Assembly: GCF_003668875.1 (NCBI RefSeq)
Contig: NZ_RAWM01000083.1
Span: forward strand, 1 to 39,190
DNA: 39,190 nucleotides
Direction of reading: 5' to 3'
Source: Corallococcus interemptor
GTDB lineage: Bacteria > Myxococcota > Myxococcia > Myxococcales > Myxococcaceae
The translations under genes were made by a program, and so were the position numbers. The stretch's first letter is position 1; every line of letters starts with the position of its first letter. The notes under the pieces are model-generated. The model worked only from the letters and a program-made list of their open reading frames with translations, was not told where the DNA came from and searched no databases. Below, piece after piece: positions 17,651 to 26,680 of this stretch.

Positions 17651-18397
17651 TCAGGCCGCCACCGCCGTGACGCCCTCCAGGCTCCGGCGCGCGGCGTCCA
17701 TGCAGTCCGCCAGGAAGCGCAGGTAGCAATCCAGCCCGCGCGAACCGAACGACGCCAGCCGAGGGCCCTCCTCGGGGTGGGTGCCCAGAAGCCCCTCCAT
17801 CATCCGCTCATTGAGCGCGGTGTGGCCCACGTCCACCTCCGCGTGCTCTCGCAGGAAGGTGAGCGAGTCCAGCGTCTCCTGTCCCACCACTTCGCGCACG
17901 CGCGCCAGGATGCGCGGCACCAGCACCACCGCCAGGTAGCCCACCTCGTACTCGATGGCCGCCTGGCCCAGCGGCAGGTCGCCGGTGATGGCCTCGTCGT
18001 GCACCTGCCGGTACTCGCGCATCGCGGCCGTGGGCGCCTGGGCCACCAGCGCATCCGCGTCCAGCTTCCGCGAGTGGCCCGCGTTCCACCGCGCCGTCAG
18101 CACGCGCGCGTCCGCGATGGTCATCAGGTGGTGGCCGGCCTCGTGCTTCGCGTGGGTGATGAGCTGACGGCCCACCTTCTCCTGCCCCAGCGCGATGCAG
18201 CGCTCACCCGCGCCACGGATCCACCCGTCCACGGGCTCGGTCATGTACGCGCCCCGGGCGGACCACTCGATGAGGAAGCGCGCCATCAGGTCCGGCGAGA
18301 TGTCCGGCGACAGGAGCTCGCGCACGACGGGCTCCGTGTCCAGGCGGGCGCGGGTGGGCAGGGCGTGCGGCAGGTAGTGCGTCTGGATGAGGGTCAT
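17651..18397 (-). CDS. Haem-oxygenase-like diiron oxidase/oxygenase
   Basis: A 248-residue all-helical protein of the haem-oxygenase-like diiron fold (the group containing UndA and CADD). Likely ligands are visible in three helices: HEAGHH (Glu86-x-x-His89), AAIEYEVGY (Glu149) and HAEVDVGH (Asp189-x-x-His192, with His185 nearby). This matches the E-x2-H ... E ... H layout of the family, whose members use O2 to oxidise fatty acids, amines or amino acids. The ATG overlaps the stop of the upstream gene as ATGA, so the two are translationally coupled. That partner encodes a PilZ plus acyltransferase-like protein, which suggests a joint role in modifying a lipid or acyl-amino-acid product. The actual substrate is unknown. 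Confidence 0.75.
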   Translation of the reverse strand: MTLIQTHYLPHALPTRARLDTEPVVRELLSPDISPDLMARFLIEWSARGAYMTEPVDGWIRGAGERCIALGQEKVGRQLITHAKHEAGHHLMTIADARVLTARWNAGHSRKLDADALVAQAPTAAMREYRQVHDEAITGDLPLGQAAIEYEVGYLAVVLVPRILARVREVVGQETLDSLTFLREHAEVDVGHTALNERMMEGLLGTHPEEGPRLASFGSRGLDCYLRFLADCMDAARRSLEGVTAVAA

Positions 18398-20134
18398 GAC
18401 AGTTCCTTCTGGGGGTGGAAGTGCGGACGGGGGGCCGTCTGCTCGTGGATGTGTTCAAGGAATCCGGAAGCGAGGTCCGAGGGGATGAGCCACAAGGCGG
18501 GCTTCGCGTCGGGCGCCGCGTCATGCAGGCCCGCGGCCTCCACGTCGCCGGGCTCCTCGGCCAGGAAGGTGAAGACGTCGCGGAAGCGCTGCGCGAACCA
18601 GCTGCGCGCGCCGTCCATCAGCGCCGGGTAGGCCAGCCGCGCTCGCGGTGACAGCGCGAACAGCCGCACGGAGTCCAGCAGCCCGAAGGGATTGGTCCCC
18701 GGCGGCCCCGACTCCAGGATGGCCACGGCCACCGGCTTCGCGCCTTCCCGGGCGACCAGCAGGTGCCGCTCACGCTCCAGGCCCACCGCCTGCCACGCCC
18801 GCGTCACGTCCCGCAAGGTCCAGCGTGTCCAGGTGCAGGTCCAGCGCCTCGGCGTAGGGGGCAGGGCGGGTGAGGGCGATGCGCTCCACCAGCAGCCGCC
18901 GCTCCTCCTCCGTCGCGGGCCCCAGCTCCAGGCCTGGCACGGACGAAGCCGGCGCATCGCCGCACTCGACGTCAATCATTCGCATGGGCAACAGCAGCGT
19001 CCGGCCCGTCGCCGCCATGCGCTCGGCGAACCCAACGTGCGAGCGATACGTGAAGGGCACGGTGGATTCGACGTACGCCGCGAACCACCGGAACCCGGGG
19101 TCCCGCTGCGCGTGCTCCACGCAGTGCGCGTACAGGTCGCGCAGCATCTGGCCCTTGAGGCGCTCGAACCGCGTGGCGTCCTGACGCCGCGCCAGCTGGT
19201 GCACCATCCACACGGAGCGGTAGGGCTTCATCGTGGAGAGGGTCGCCTCCACGCCGCGCTCTGAAGGCCACACCACCTCGGTGAGGACCGAGCCCATCGA
19301 ACCGGCCCGGCGGCCCAGCTCGATGAAGCTCCGCCGCCGCGACTCGAAGTCCTCCACGGACCGGCCCGCCAGGTTGAAGTAGCCGGAGTCGATGAACAGC
19401 CGCCATTGCTCCTCCACCCGCGCGCCGTCGGTGCACGTCGTCGGGTGGAGCGCCCGGGCCACCAATGCCTGCCATCGCTCCGTGTCCACGGAGGTCAGCG
19501 GCGTCACGAGCAGCCCGCACTGGAGCTCTCCATCCGCGCGGTCCGACACATGGCGCACCTCCCCGCGCAGCGACAGGACCTCACCCGCCGCCGTGCGCAG
19601 CTCGATGGGCTGGAGCACGCGGCCCGGTGACAGGCGTTCCCCGGCCCCCAGCCGCAGCGCCATCCCATGCAGGGACACGTCCACCGCGTCGCGCTCCCGG
19701 CCCAGCCAGCCCGGCAATGGCAGACGCAAGCGCAGGTCCGGAGGCGCGGGAGCACGCCGGTGGGCCCGGCGGCGCAGCTGGAGCAACTGACGCGGCAGCG
19801 GCGTTACCCACGTCCCAGGCTCCGCGGGCTCACCGGACAGGAGCATCCGGTAGACGCAGCCATGGCCGAACACCTCCACCTCCCACGCATCCGTGCCTGG
19901 ATCCACCGTCAGCCCGGACCAGTGGAGGACTCCGCTTTCCAGCTCCAGCGTCTCCAGCCGCAGCGGCGACGACGCGCTCCCCCGTCGCAAGAGGGCGGGA
20001 GAGCCCAGCGCGGCGGCGGTGGCGAGGATGATGCGGATGCGCTCGGAGTCGGTGATGTCCCACCGGATCTCCCATTCCAGGACCGGTGCCTCGGACAACG
20101 GGCGCAGCTGTGCGCGAGCGAAAGGCGCTCCCAC
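18394..20134 (-). pseudogene. PilZ domain plus acyltransferase-like protein, split by a one-base frameshift
   Basis: The first frame (GTG 20134 to 18770) and the second (stop at 18394) together form one protein of about 580 residues. Residues 15-115 resemble the YcgR N-terminal domain. PilZ follows, with the c-di-GMP motif RRRAHR (121-126) and DVSLHG (152-157). The remainder (EEQWRLFIDSGYFNLAGR ... VPFTYRSHVGFAERM) looks like a GNAT-type acyltransferase. The reading frame changes at 18815-18816: removing one A from the plus-strand GCAAGG restores LDTLDLRDVTRAWQAVGLERER. The downstream frame is clearly genuine, because its stop overlaps the next start. This is either a recent inactivation or a sequencing error. 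If real, the first product loses about its last 140 residues but keeps the c-di-GMP receptor. Confidence 0.75.
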
Positions 20135-20283
20135 GGTGACTCTCCAGATGAATGACGTCGGGGGGTGCGCGAATCACCCGGGACTGCCGTGGCTCCGCGC
20201 TTGAAATGGATACGCAACCAGACCCTGGGGCTGGTCGTTCCATTCCGCCGGAAGCCCTCATCATCCAGAGGTCACGGGTGGGT

Positions 20284-20979
20284 TTACTTCGATGGAGCCG
20301 GCCCCGGCGTACCCCCCGTGAGGCGGAAGATCCGGTGGGGAGAAAGGACGAACTTCCGCTCCGGGCCCTGGGTGCGCAGGGTCCACGCCGCGCGCTGGGG
20401 CAGGGTGTTGAGCAGCCTCGCCAGTACGACCCGGGCGGGCTCCCGGGTCACGGCTTCCAGAGTGACCCGGGTCTCCAGCCGCAGTCCGGTCGTCTTCCCC
20501 AGCTCGACCTGCGTGCCGCTCTGCTTTGTCACCTCCGCGCAGAGGCGTTGCAGCACCTCTCCCAGGGGGCGCTCCTGACGGGGCAGGGTGATGGGGGTCT
20601 CCAGCGGAGAGCCCTGCTCGGGGGTGATGTGCCAGAGCCCTCCGGCCTGCACCAGCCGGAAGCGAGGAGCGTCCTTCCCGGCCTGTCGCGCGAGCAGTCG
20701 CGTGAGGACCTCCTCCTGGAGCTTCGAATCCGTCCGGGTGGCATCCGTGACGGTATAGGTCAGGAGGATGGACCCCTTCGGCGAGGGCTGGCCGGGCGGC
20801 TCCTCATAGGTGATGCCCCACCCCTCGCGGGTCTCCAGCTGCTTCACCGCGGCGGCGAGCGGCTGGGGCACGTCCTGGACGCTGAGCTGGACCTCCTCGC
20901 TCCAGACAGTCCTCCCGGCAAGGCAGACAGACAGCAGCATGGCGGCGCGAATCCCAGACTTCATGATGGACAGGGGCAT
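20284..20979 (-). CDS. Exported hypothetical protein with STN-like segments
   Basis: A 231-residue exported protein. ATG 20979 is chosen because AAAGGAG stands 8 bases upstream; the frame is open further back without coding character. The signal peptide (MKSGIRAAMLLSVCLAGRTVWS) is followed by VQDVPQPLAAAVKQLETREGWGITYEEPP and later LGEVLQRLCAEVTKQSGTQVELG. Both resemble the short beta-alpha-beta units found at the N-terminus of secretins and TonB receptors (STN), but I am not certain of this. It may be a periplasmic protein of two such units. It is divergent from a tiny secreted-peptide frame only 38 bases away. Confidence 0.7.
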   Translation of the reverse strand: MPLSIMKSGIRAAMLLSVCLAGRTVWSEEVQLSVQDVPQPLAAAVKQLETREGWGITYEEPPGQPSPKGSILLTYTVTDATRTDSKLQEEVLTRLLARQAGKDAPRFRLVQAGGLWHITPEQGSPLETPITLPRQERPLGEVLQRLCAEVTKQSGTQVELGKTTGLRLETRVTLEAVTREPARVVLARLLNTLPQRAAWTLRTQGPERKFVLSPHRIFRLTGGTPGPAPSK

Positions 20980-21017
20980 GGCCTGACTCCTTTGGAGTGA
21001 AATCTTTAGCATTGCCA

Positions 21018-21182
21018 ATGAAGCGATTGCTGACTGTCGTTGCCTCGATGTGCATGCTGCTGGGTTCCACGCCCGCCCTCGCGGAGGACTCGGGGCCGGC
21101 GCTCCGGAGCGGGACGTCCTCCCGCGAAGCGCTCCTGGAGGACATCGAGCCCTGCGCGGACTCGTGGTCCATCGCGGACTGA
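21018..21182 (+). CDS. Possible small secreted peptide (54 aa precursor)
   Basis: From ATG 21018 the frame reads MKRLLTVVASMCMLLGSTPALA, a convincing Sec signal peptide with an ALA cleavage site, then an acidic tail of about 32 residues (EDSGPALRSGTSSREALLED...) ending in WSIAD. A GTG at 20997 in frame would add seven residues. Neither start has a clear ribosome site, and the gap to the divergent gene is very short, so I hold this as probable rather than certain. No family recognised. Confidence 0.45.
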   Translation: MKRLLTVVASMCMLLGSTPALAEDSGPALRSGTSSREALLEDIEPCADSWSIAD

Positions 21183-21257
21183 GGCCGCGCTTCCCGGCCA
21201 CCCGGAGTGCGTCCGCCGGACACTTCCCCCTCACGCCAAGGCACTGAAAACAAGAAA

Positions 21258-21283
21258 CCTCCTGGGTCTCATGTGACAGGAGG
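21258..21283. repeat. Hairpin CCTCCTG/CAGGAGG
   Basis: A 7-bp stem with a 12-base loop, preceded by an A-rich run (GAAAACAAGAAA) but with no T-run after it. It could weakly terminate a minus-strand transcript, whose T-run would follow the stem, or be part of the leader of the gene at 21342. Confidence 0.35.
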
Positions 21284-21341
21284 GTGCCCCCGGGGTGGGA
21301 AACGTGCGGACGCCCCGAGTCGGGCTTACCCTGCGAGGCCC

Positions 21342-21782
21342 ATGTCCCTCCGCAAGGACTTCATCGAGCGCGCCGTCGAGCAGTTCGCCGCCGCCATCGC
21401 CAGCATCCTCAAGGCCCGGAAGGAGAAGCGGTACGGGGACGCACGCAACCACATCCGCGAGACGGCGCTCACCGTGCTGGGCATGGAGTACGGCGCGCTC
21501 ACCCTCGCGGACGCCGAGTCCACCTCGCGCCTGCTCGGCACCGCCTCGCGCACGCGAATGCTCGCGAAGCTGGTGCGCGAGGACGGCGAGTTGATGCGCG
21601 AGCAGGGAGATCCGCTCACCGCCGACTCACGCTTCCTTCTGTCGCTGGAGCTGTACCTGGAGGCCATCTCGCTCGGCCTCAACCCGGACACCGAGGACGC
21701 CACCGCCATCGCGGAGCTGCGCGCCCTCACGGACACCACCACCCTGTCGGAGCGGCACCAGCGGATGCTCTCCCAGGCCTGA
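21342..21782 (+). CDS. Small helical conserved-type protein (DUF6483-like)
   Basis: A 146-residue cytoplasmic protein without signal or TM segments. It opens MSLRKDFIERAVEQFAAAIASILKARKEKRYGDARNHIRETALTVLG, which resembles DUF6483 proteins: an N-terminal Asp-Phe/Tyr-Ile helix followed by TPR-like helices. The rest (DAESTSRLLGT, LAKLVREDGELMREQGD, FLLSLELYLEAISLG) reads as further amphipathic helices. The frame is open upstream, but ATG 21342 begins the coding-like part. No function is known to me. Confidence 0.68.
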   Translation: MSLRKDFIERAVEQFAAAIASILKARKEKRYGDARNHIRETALTVLGMEYGALTLADAESTSRLLGTASRTRMLAKLVREDGELMREQGDPLTADSRFLLSLELYLEAISLGLNPDTEDATAIAELRALTDTTTLSERHQRMLSQA

Positions 21783-21894
21783 CGAAGCGCGGCGCGCACG
21801 TCCGCGCACCCAAGCATCGGTCGGGTTTGCGACACAGCAACCTGGGGAGATCCATCGCTTCCGATCAAGCGAGGACACGGTGACGCCCCCCGCC

Positions 21895-21923
21895 TTGCCC
21901 TGGCTTCCGGCTTTGCGTCTATC
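21895..21923 (+). promoter_or_regulatory. Candidate promoter of the uracil-catabolism operon
   Basis: TTGCCC (21895-21900) and TCTATC (21918-21923) are 17 bases apart and lie about 45 bases before the GTG of the first operon gene. The match is modest, but this is the only AT-containing stretch in the gap 21783-21965. Confidence 0.3.
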
Positions 21924-21965
21924 CTTGCCGGCCAATTCGTCACGCAACACCGGGGGGGTGCGCGC

Positions 21966-23450
21966 GTGTCCTTTGTTCGGTTACCCGAGAGCGTCGTCTC
22001 TTGTCGCAACCTCGTGGGCGGAGAGTGGGTCTCTCCGGCCGGAGCGTCCGCGCAGGAGGTCCGCAGTCCCTACACAGGCACGCTCATCGGCCGGGTGCCG
22101 CTGACGCCCGCCTCCGGTGTCGCCCAGGCGGTGGAGGCCGCGAAGGCCGCCGCGCCGGGCTGGCGAGCCACCCCGCTGCGAGAGCGCACCCAATTCCTGC
22201 AACGCTTCCGCGCGCTGCTCGAAACCCACCTGGAACGCCTCGCGCACCTGGCCGCGAGCGAATCCGGCAAGACCGTGGCGGAAGGGCGCGCGGGCCTGCT
22301 CAAGGGAATCGAGGTCTGTGATTTCGCCCTGTCGCTGCAGAACCTGGACAGCGGCGCGCACCTGGAGGTGAGCCGCGGCGTCACCTGCGAATACCGCCGC
22401 GAGCCCCTGGGCGTCGTCGCCGGCATCACGCCCTTCAACTTCCCCGCGATGGTGCCCCTGTGGCTGTTCCCCATCGCCGTCACGGTGGGCAACGCCTTCA
22501 TCCTCAAGCCGTCGGAGAAGGTGCCGCTCACCGCGACCGCGCTGGGTGAGCTGATGGTGGAGGCCGGCTATCCGCCCGGCGTCTTCTCCGTCGTGCACGG
22601 CGCGAAGCCCGCGGTGGACGCGCTGTTGGAGCACCCGGACGTGAAGGCGCTGGCCTTCGTGGGCTCATCCCCGGTCGCACGGCACGTCTACGTGGAGGGC
22701 AGCCGCCACGGCAAGCGCGTGCTGGCGCTGGGCGGCGCGAAGAACCACCTCATCGTCGTTCCGGACGCGGATCCGGAGCTCACGCCGCAGGCGGTGGTGG
22801 ACTCGTTCACCGGCTGCGCGGGCCAGCGCTGCATGGCGGCCAGCGTGATGCTCGCGGTGGGGGACGTGCAGCCGCTGGTGGACGACATCCTCCGGCGCGC
22901 CTCGCGCCTGGAGGCCGGCCCGGGCATGGGAGCGCTCATCGACCGGGGCGCGGTGGACCGGCTGGAGACGGCCATCGCCAGGGCCCAGGCGGACGGAGCG
23001 CGCGTGCTGCTGGACGGGCGCGGCAAGCGCCCCGCGGGCGAGGCCTACGCGAACGGCCACTGGCTGGGGCCCACGGTGCTGGACCACGTGCGCCCGGACA
23101 TGGAGGCCGCGCGGCGCGAGCTGTTCGGCCCGGTGCTGTCCATCGTGCGGGTGCCCACGCTGTCGGCGGCGCTCGCGGTGGAGAACGCGTCGCCCTATGG
23201 GAACGCGGCGTCCATCTTCACCACCAACGGCGCGGTGGCCCAGTCGGTGGTCGAGGGCGCCCGGGCCGGCATGGTGGGCGTGAATGTCGGCGTGCCGGTG
23301 CCGCGTGAGCCCTTCTCCTTCGGGGGCACGGGCGAATCGAAGTTCGGCCACGGGGACATCACCGGCCCGTCGAGCCTCGACTTCTGGAGCCAGTTGAAGA
23401 AGGTGACGCGCAAGTGGTCCGCGCGCACCGACGGCTCCTGGATGAGCTGA
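21966..23450 (+). CDS. mmsA: CoA-acylating methylmalonate/malonate-semialdehyde dehydrogenase
   Basis: A 494-residue NAD-dependent aldehyde dehydrogenase. The GTG start lies just before a canonical N-terminus. Family marks: PFNFPAMVPLWLFPIAV, NAFILKPSEKVP, FVGSSPVARHVY, LALGGAKNH (the MMSDH form that lacks the general-base Glu of ordinary ALDHs), the nucleophile in FTGCAGQRCMAAS (Cys289) and EPFSFGGTGESKFGHGDITG. Known members turn methylmalonate or malonate semialdehyde into propionyl- or acetyl-CoA with loss of CO2. Its classical role is in valine and inositol breakdown. Here it is the first gene of an operon with URC-type uracil genes, which suggests that the three-carbon semialdehyde from uracil is its substrate. 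A 70-base gap leads to the next gene. Confidence 0.9.
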   Translation: MSFVRLPESVVSCRNLVGGEWVSPAGASAQEVRSPYTGTLIGRVPLTPASGVAQAVEAAKAAAPGWRATPLRERTQFLQRFRALLETHLERLAHLAASESGKTVAEGRAGLLKGIEVCDFALSLQNLDSGAHLEVSRGVTCEYRREPLGVVAGITPFNFPAMVPLWLFPIAVTVGNAFILKPSEKVPLTATALGELMVEAGYPPGVFSVVHGAKPAVDALLEHPDVKALAFVGSSPVARHVYVEGSRHGKRVLALGGAKNHLIVVPDADPELTPQAVVDSFTGCAGQRCMAASVMLAVGDVQPLVDDILRRASRLEAGPGMGALIDRGAVDRLETAIARAQADGARVLLDGRGKRPAGEAYANGHWLGPTVLDHVRPDMEAARRELFGPVLSIVRVPTLSAALAVENASPYGNAASIFTTNGAVAQSVVEGARAGMVGVNVGVPVPREPFSFGGTGESKFGHGDITGPSSLDFWSQLKKVTRKWSARTDGSWMS

Positions 23451-23520
23451 CGAAACGCCGCTTCGCCCCATCCGCAGACGTCTGTCCTTTCCCACGCGCC
23501 CCGCGAGGAGGGTGCACGCC

Positions 23521-24774
23521 ATGGCTGACAAGAAGCCGGTCAATCACATCCGTCTTACGTCCCATCCCGATGGTCAGGCCCCCGGAGTCCCCCTGCGCTG
23601 GGGGGAATCGGAGCCGCTGCGCCGGGGTCCGGTGGTGGCCACGCTCTCCGACCCCGCGAACCGCAACGTCATCGGCACGCACTCGGGCGCGTACTCCATC
23701 TACCGGGCGCTGGCGGTGTCCGCGGGCAAGCTGCCGCAGGACCACAAGGCGGACCTGACCAACACCTCGCCCGCGGCGCAGGTGGGCCCGTATCCGAAGT
23801 GGAGCGACCCCAAGCGCATCGTGTCGCTGGACCCCTGGGGCGCGGTGGCCTCGCAGGTGTTCCGCGCCTACGCCGAGCAGGGCGTGGACTACCGGCCCAC
23901 CATCGCCGTCACCCGGGCCCACATCAACATGCCGGAGGTGCGCGAGGCCATCGCCTCCGGGCGCCTCAAGGTGGACGGCGACCTGGTGGCGGCCAACGGG
24001 GACGTGAAGGTGGTGAAGGCCGCGGTGGAGCCCGTCTGGTACCTGCCTGGCATCGCCGAGCGCTTCGGCCTCACGGAGGGCGCGCTGCGCCGCGGCCTCT
24101 TCGAGCACACCGGAGGCATGTACCCGGAGCTCATCACCCGCCCGGACCTGCACGTCTTCCTGCCGCCCATCGGCGGGCTGACGCTGTATGTGTTTGGGAA
24201 CATCGCCTCGCTGGCGGACCGGGACGTGCCGCTGGCGGCGCGGGTGCATGACGAGTGCAACGGCTCGGACGTCTTCGGCAGCGACATCTGCACCTGCCGG
24301 CCCTACCTGGTGCACGGCATCGAGGAGGGCGTGCGGATGGCGCAGCAGGGCGGGGTGGGGCTCATCGTCTACCACCGCAAGGAGGGCCGCGCGCTGGGCG
24401 AGGTGACCAAGTTCCTCGTCTACAACGCGCGCAAGCGCCAGGAGGGCGGAGACTCCGCGGCCACGTACTTCCACCGCACGGAGTGCGTGGCGGGCGTGCA
24501 GGACATGCGCTTCCAGGAGCTGATGCCGGACGTGCTGCACTGGCTGGGCATCACGCGCATCCACCGCTTCATCTCCATGAGCGACATGAAGCACGACGCC
24601 ATCGTGCGCTCGGGCATTGAAATCCTCGAACGCGTCCCCATCCCGGACGGGCTGATTCCGGCCGACGCCAGGGTGGAGATGGAGGCGAAGAAGGCGGCGG
24701 GCTACTTCACGCGCGGGCCGGTGGCGGACGCGGGGGCGCTGGCGCAGGTGAAGGGACGGGACCTCGATGCTTGA
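23521..24774 (+). CDS. urc1: URC1-type GTP cyclohydrolase II homologue (uracil degradation)
   Basis: A 417-residue homologue of GTP cyclohydrolase II with a long N-terminal extension (IGTHSGAYSIYRALAVSAG ... RIVSLDPWG), the mark of the URC1 branch rather than riboflavin enzymes. The catalytic zinc site is intact: HDECNGSDVFGSDICTC has C-x10-C-x-C spacing as in RibA. GLIVYHRKEGRALGEVTKFLVYNARKR follows like the RibA substrate loop. ATG 23521 is preceded by GAGGAGGG at a good distance, so I reject the GTG at 23512. Known of the family: in Lachancea kluyveri URC1 is essential for the pyrimidine route that ends in 3-hydroxypropionate and urea, where it is thought to open the uracil ring of a nucleotide. 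Its 3' end overlaps the next gene by 8 bases. Confidence 0.87.
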   Translation: MADKKPVNHIRLTSHPDGQAPGVPLRWGESEPLRRGPVVATLSDPANRNVIGTHSGAYSIYRALAVSAGKLPQDHKADLTNTSPAAQVGPYPKWSDPKRIVSLDPWGAVASQVFRAYAEQGVDYRPTIAVTRAHINMPEVREAIASGRLKVDGDLVAANGDVKVVKAAVEPVWYLPGIAERFGLTEGALRRGLFEHTGGMYPELITRPDLHVFLPPIGGLTLYVFGNIASLADRDVPLAARVHDECNGSDVFGSDICTCRPYLVHGIEEGVRMAQQGGVGLIVYHRKEGRALGEVTKFLVYNARKRQEGGDSAATYFHRTECVAGVQDMRFQELMPDVLHWLGITRIHRFISMSDMKHDAIVRSGIEILERVPIPDGLIPADARVEMEAKKAAGYFTRGPVADAGALAQVKGRDLDA

Positions 24775-25975
24775 CGCGATCCGGGTGCAGGAGGTGTCCC
24801 CCACGGTGGCGTGGCTGCGCAGCCCGGCGGCCATCCGTGAGCGCTGTCACCAGGTGTTGGACCTGGGGCTCGCCGGACGTCTGGAGTACTTCCGGGTGGA
24901 ACCGTCCCGGCTGCCCACGGTGGTGGACCGGGTGCTGGCGGTGACGCACGAGGCGTACCCCCGGCTGGACATCCCGGTGCACAGCCGCTGGAGGCACTTC
25001 GACGCGGGAGGCGTGCCCAGGCTCGCGCAGCTGGATGCGAGGCTGGCCTCCCTGCCGCCGCAGGAGCGCGCGCGGGCGAAGGTGGACCTGGGCGTGGTGA
25101 GCGTGCTCCTGGACGCGGGCAGCGGACCGGCGTGGCGCTACCAGGAGTCCGGGGGCGCGTCGTACGTGCGCTCGGAGGGGCTGGCGGTGGCGTCGCTGCG
25201 CATGTTCATGGCGGGCGCCTTCTCCTCCGACCCGGACCGGCCGCTGCGCGCGGACGCGGAGGCGCTGGGCCGCATGACGCGCGAGCAGTTGGAGCGAGGC
25301 TTCCAGGTGTCGGAGTCCAACCCGCTGCTCGGGGTGGAGGGCCGGCTGCATCTGCTACAGGCGCTGTCGCGGGTGCTGCCCAGGCCGGGCTCGCTGTTCG
25401 ACATGCTGGCCGCGCACCGCCGCAGCGTGAGGGCCGCGGAGGTGCTGGGCACGGTGCTGGAGGTGCTGGGCCCCATCTGGCCGGGGCGCACGACGGTGGA
25501 CGGCGTGAACCTGGGGGACGTGTGGCCGCATCCAGCGCTCGGGCCGCCGGGGAGCGCGGATGCGCTGGTGCCCTTCCACAAGTTGTCCCAGTGGTTGGCG
25601 TACTCGCTGGTGGAGCCCTTGGCGGAAGCGGGGGTGACGGTGACGGAGCTGGACGCGCTCACCGGTCTGCCGGAGTACCGCAACGGAGGCCTCTTCGTGG
25701 ACCTGGGGGTGCTGGTGCCGCAGGACCCGCGCCTGACGACGGAGGCCTTCGCCCCGGGAGATCCGCCCATCGTGGAGTGGCGGGCGCTGACGGTGGCGCT
25801 GCTGGACCGCGTGGCCGCGCTGGTGCGGGGGCGTCTGGAATTGAGCGCGGAGGAGCTGCCTTTGGCGAAGGTGCTCCAGGGCGGCACGTGGACGGCGGGT
25901 CGCCGGGTGGCGGCGGAGCTGCGCCCTGGAGGCGTGCCCCCCATCCGGATCCGCAGTGACGGCACGGTGTTCTGA
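24767..25975 (+). CDS. urc4: URC4-type DUF1688 protein (uracil degradation)
   Basis: A 402-residue soluble protein of the DUF1688/URC4 family, recognisable from [53 protein letters not shown]-type text ([11 protein letters not shown]), [29 protein letters not shown] and [18 protein letters not shown]. The ATG lies within the end of urc1 (8-base overlap), so translation is coupled. Genetics in yeast places URC4 in the same pathway as URC1 and a uracil phosphoribosyltransferase. Its chemical step is not firmly established to my knowledge. Many conserved His, Arg and Trp residues suggest an enzyme. Confidence 0.87.
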   Translation: MLDAIRVQEVSPTVAWLRSPAAIRERCHQVLDLGLAGRLEYFRVEPSRLPTVVDRVLAVTHEAYPRLDIPVHSRWRHFDAGGVPRLAQLDARLASLPPQERARAKVDLGVVSVLLDAGSGPAWRYQESGGASYVRSEGLAVASLRMFMAGAFSSDPDRPLRADAEALGRMTREQLERGFQVSESNPLLGVEGRLHLLQALSRVLPRPGSLFDMLAAHRRSVRAAEVLGTVLEVLGPIWPGRTTVDGVNLGDVWPHPALGPPGSADALVPFHKLSQWLAYSLVEPLAEAGVTVTELDALTGLPEYRNGGLFVDLGVLVPQDPRLTTEAFAPGDPPIVEWRALTVALLDRVAALVRGRLELSAEELPLAKVLQGGTWTAGRRVAAELRPGGVPPIRIRSDGTVF

Positions 25976-26000
25976 AACACGAATCCAAACAGGAGGACGC

Positions 26001-26636
26001 ATGGACTTCCCGAACTGCACGGTGGTGGATCACCCGCTGGTGAAGCACAAGCTGACGGTGATGCGCAGGACGGACACGAGCACGGCGGCCTTCCGGGCGC
26101 TGCTGGAGGAGATCTCCCTCCTGCTCGGGTACGAGGCGCTGCGGGACCTGAAGCTGCGCGAGGAGGAGATCCAAACGCCCATGGCGCGCACCACGGGCTG
26201 GGCGCTGGACGGCAAGAAGCTGGTGCTGGTGCCCATCCTGAGAGCGGGGCAGGGCATCCTGGACGGCCTGCTCCAGCTCGTCCCCTCCGCGCGAGTCGGC
26301 CACATCGGCCTCTACCGGGACCCGGAGTCCCTGAGCGCGGTGGAGTACTACTACCGCGTGCCCGCCAACCTGGAGGACCGCGACGTCATCGTCTGCGACC
26401 CGATGCTCGCGACGGGCAACTCCGCGGTGGCGGCGCTCCAGAGGGTGAAGCGAAGCCGCCCCGGCTCCTTGCGCTTCGTCTGCCTGCTCGCATGTCCGGA
26501 GGGCCTGACGAACCTGCGCGAGCACCACCCCGACGTGCGCGTCTACACCGCCGCCATCGACGAGAAGCTGGACTCACACGGCTACATCCTGCCGGGCCTG
26601 GGAGACGCGGGAGACCGCCTCTTCGGCACGAAGTAG
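26001..26636 (+). CDS. upp: Uracil phosphoribosyltransferase
   Basis: A 211-residue type I phosphoribosyltransferase that makes UMP from uracil and PRPP. AGGAGG lies 4 bases before ATG 26001. Visible are [12 protein letters not shown] at the start, [34 protein letters not shown], the PRPP loop [18 protein letters not shown], and the uracil-binding end [17 protein letters not shown]. In an ordinary genome upp serves salvage. As the last gene of this operon it matches URC6, which primes uracil as a nucleotide for the URC1/URC4 steps. It follows urc4 by 25 bases. Confidence 0.93.
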   Translation: MDFPNCTVVDHPLVKHKLTVMRRTDTSTAAFRALLEEISLLLGYEALRDLKLREEEIQTPMARTTGWALDGKKLVLVPILRAGQGILDGLLQLVPSARVGHIGLYRDPESLSAVEYYYRVPANLEDRDVIVCDPMLATGNSAVAALQRVKRSRPGSLRFVCLLACPEGLTNLREHHPDVRVYTAAIDEKLDSHGYILPGLGDAGDRLFGTK

Positions 26637-26680
26637 GATAGTCCTGATTTGCCCGATTGACGGGGAGGCATGAATGATTC

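Noticed and set aside
21966-23450. A missing general-base Glu in the aldehyde dehydrogenase as a defect
   Set aside because: CoA-acylating methylmalonate-semialdehyde dehydrogenases normally read GAKNH there, so it is a family mark and not a lesion.
24767-24774. Frameshift between urc1 and urc4
   Set aside because: The 8-base overlap joins two complete, differently folded families, each with normal ends; this is ordinary translational coupling.
23521-24774. A riboflavin biosynthesis gene (ribA)
   Set aside because: The zinc motif is shared, but the long N-terminal extension and the neighbours urc4 and upp place it in the uracil branch, and no other rib gene is present.
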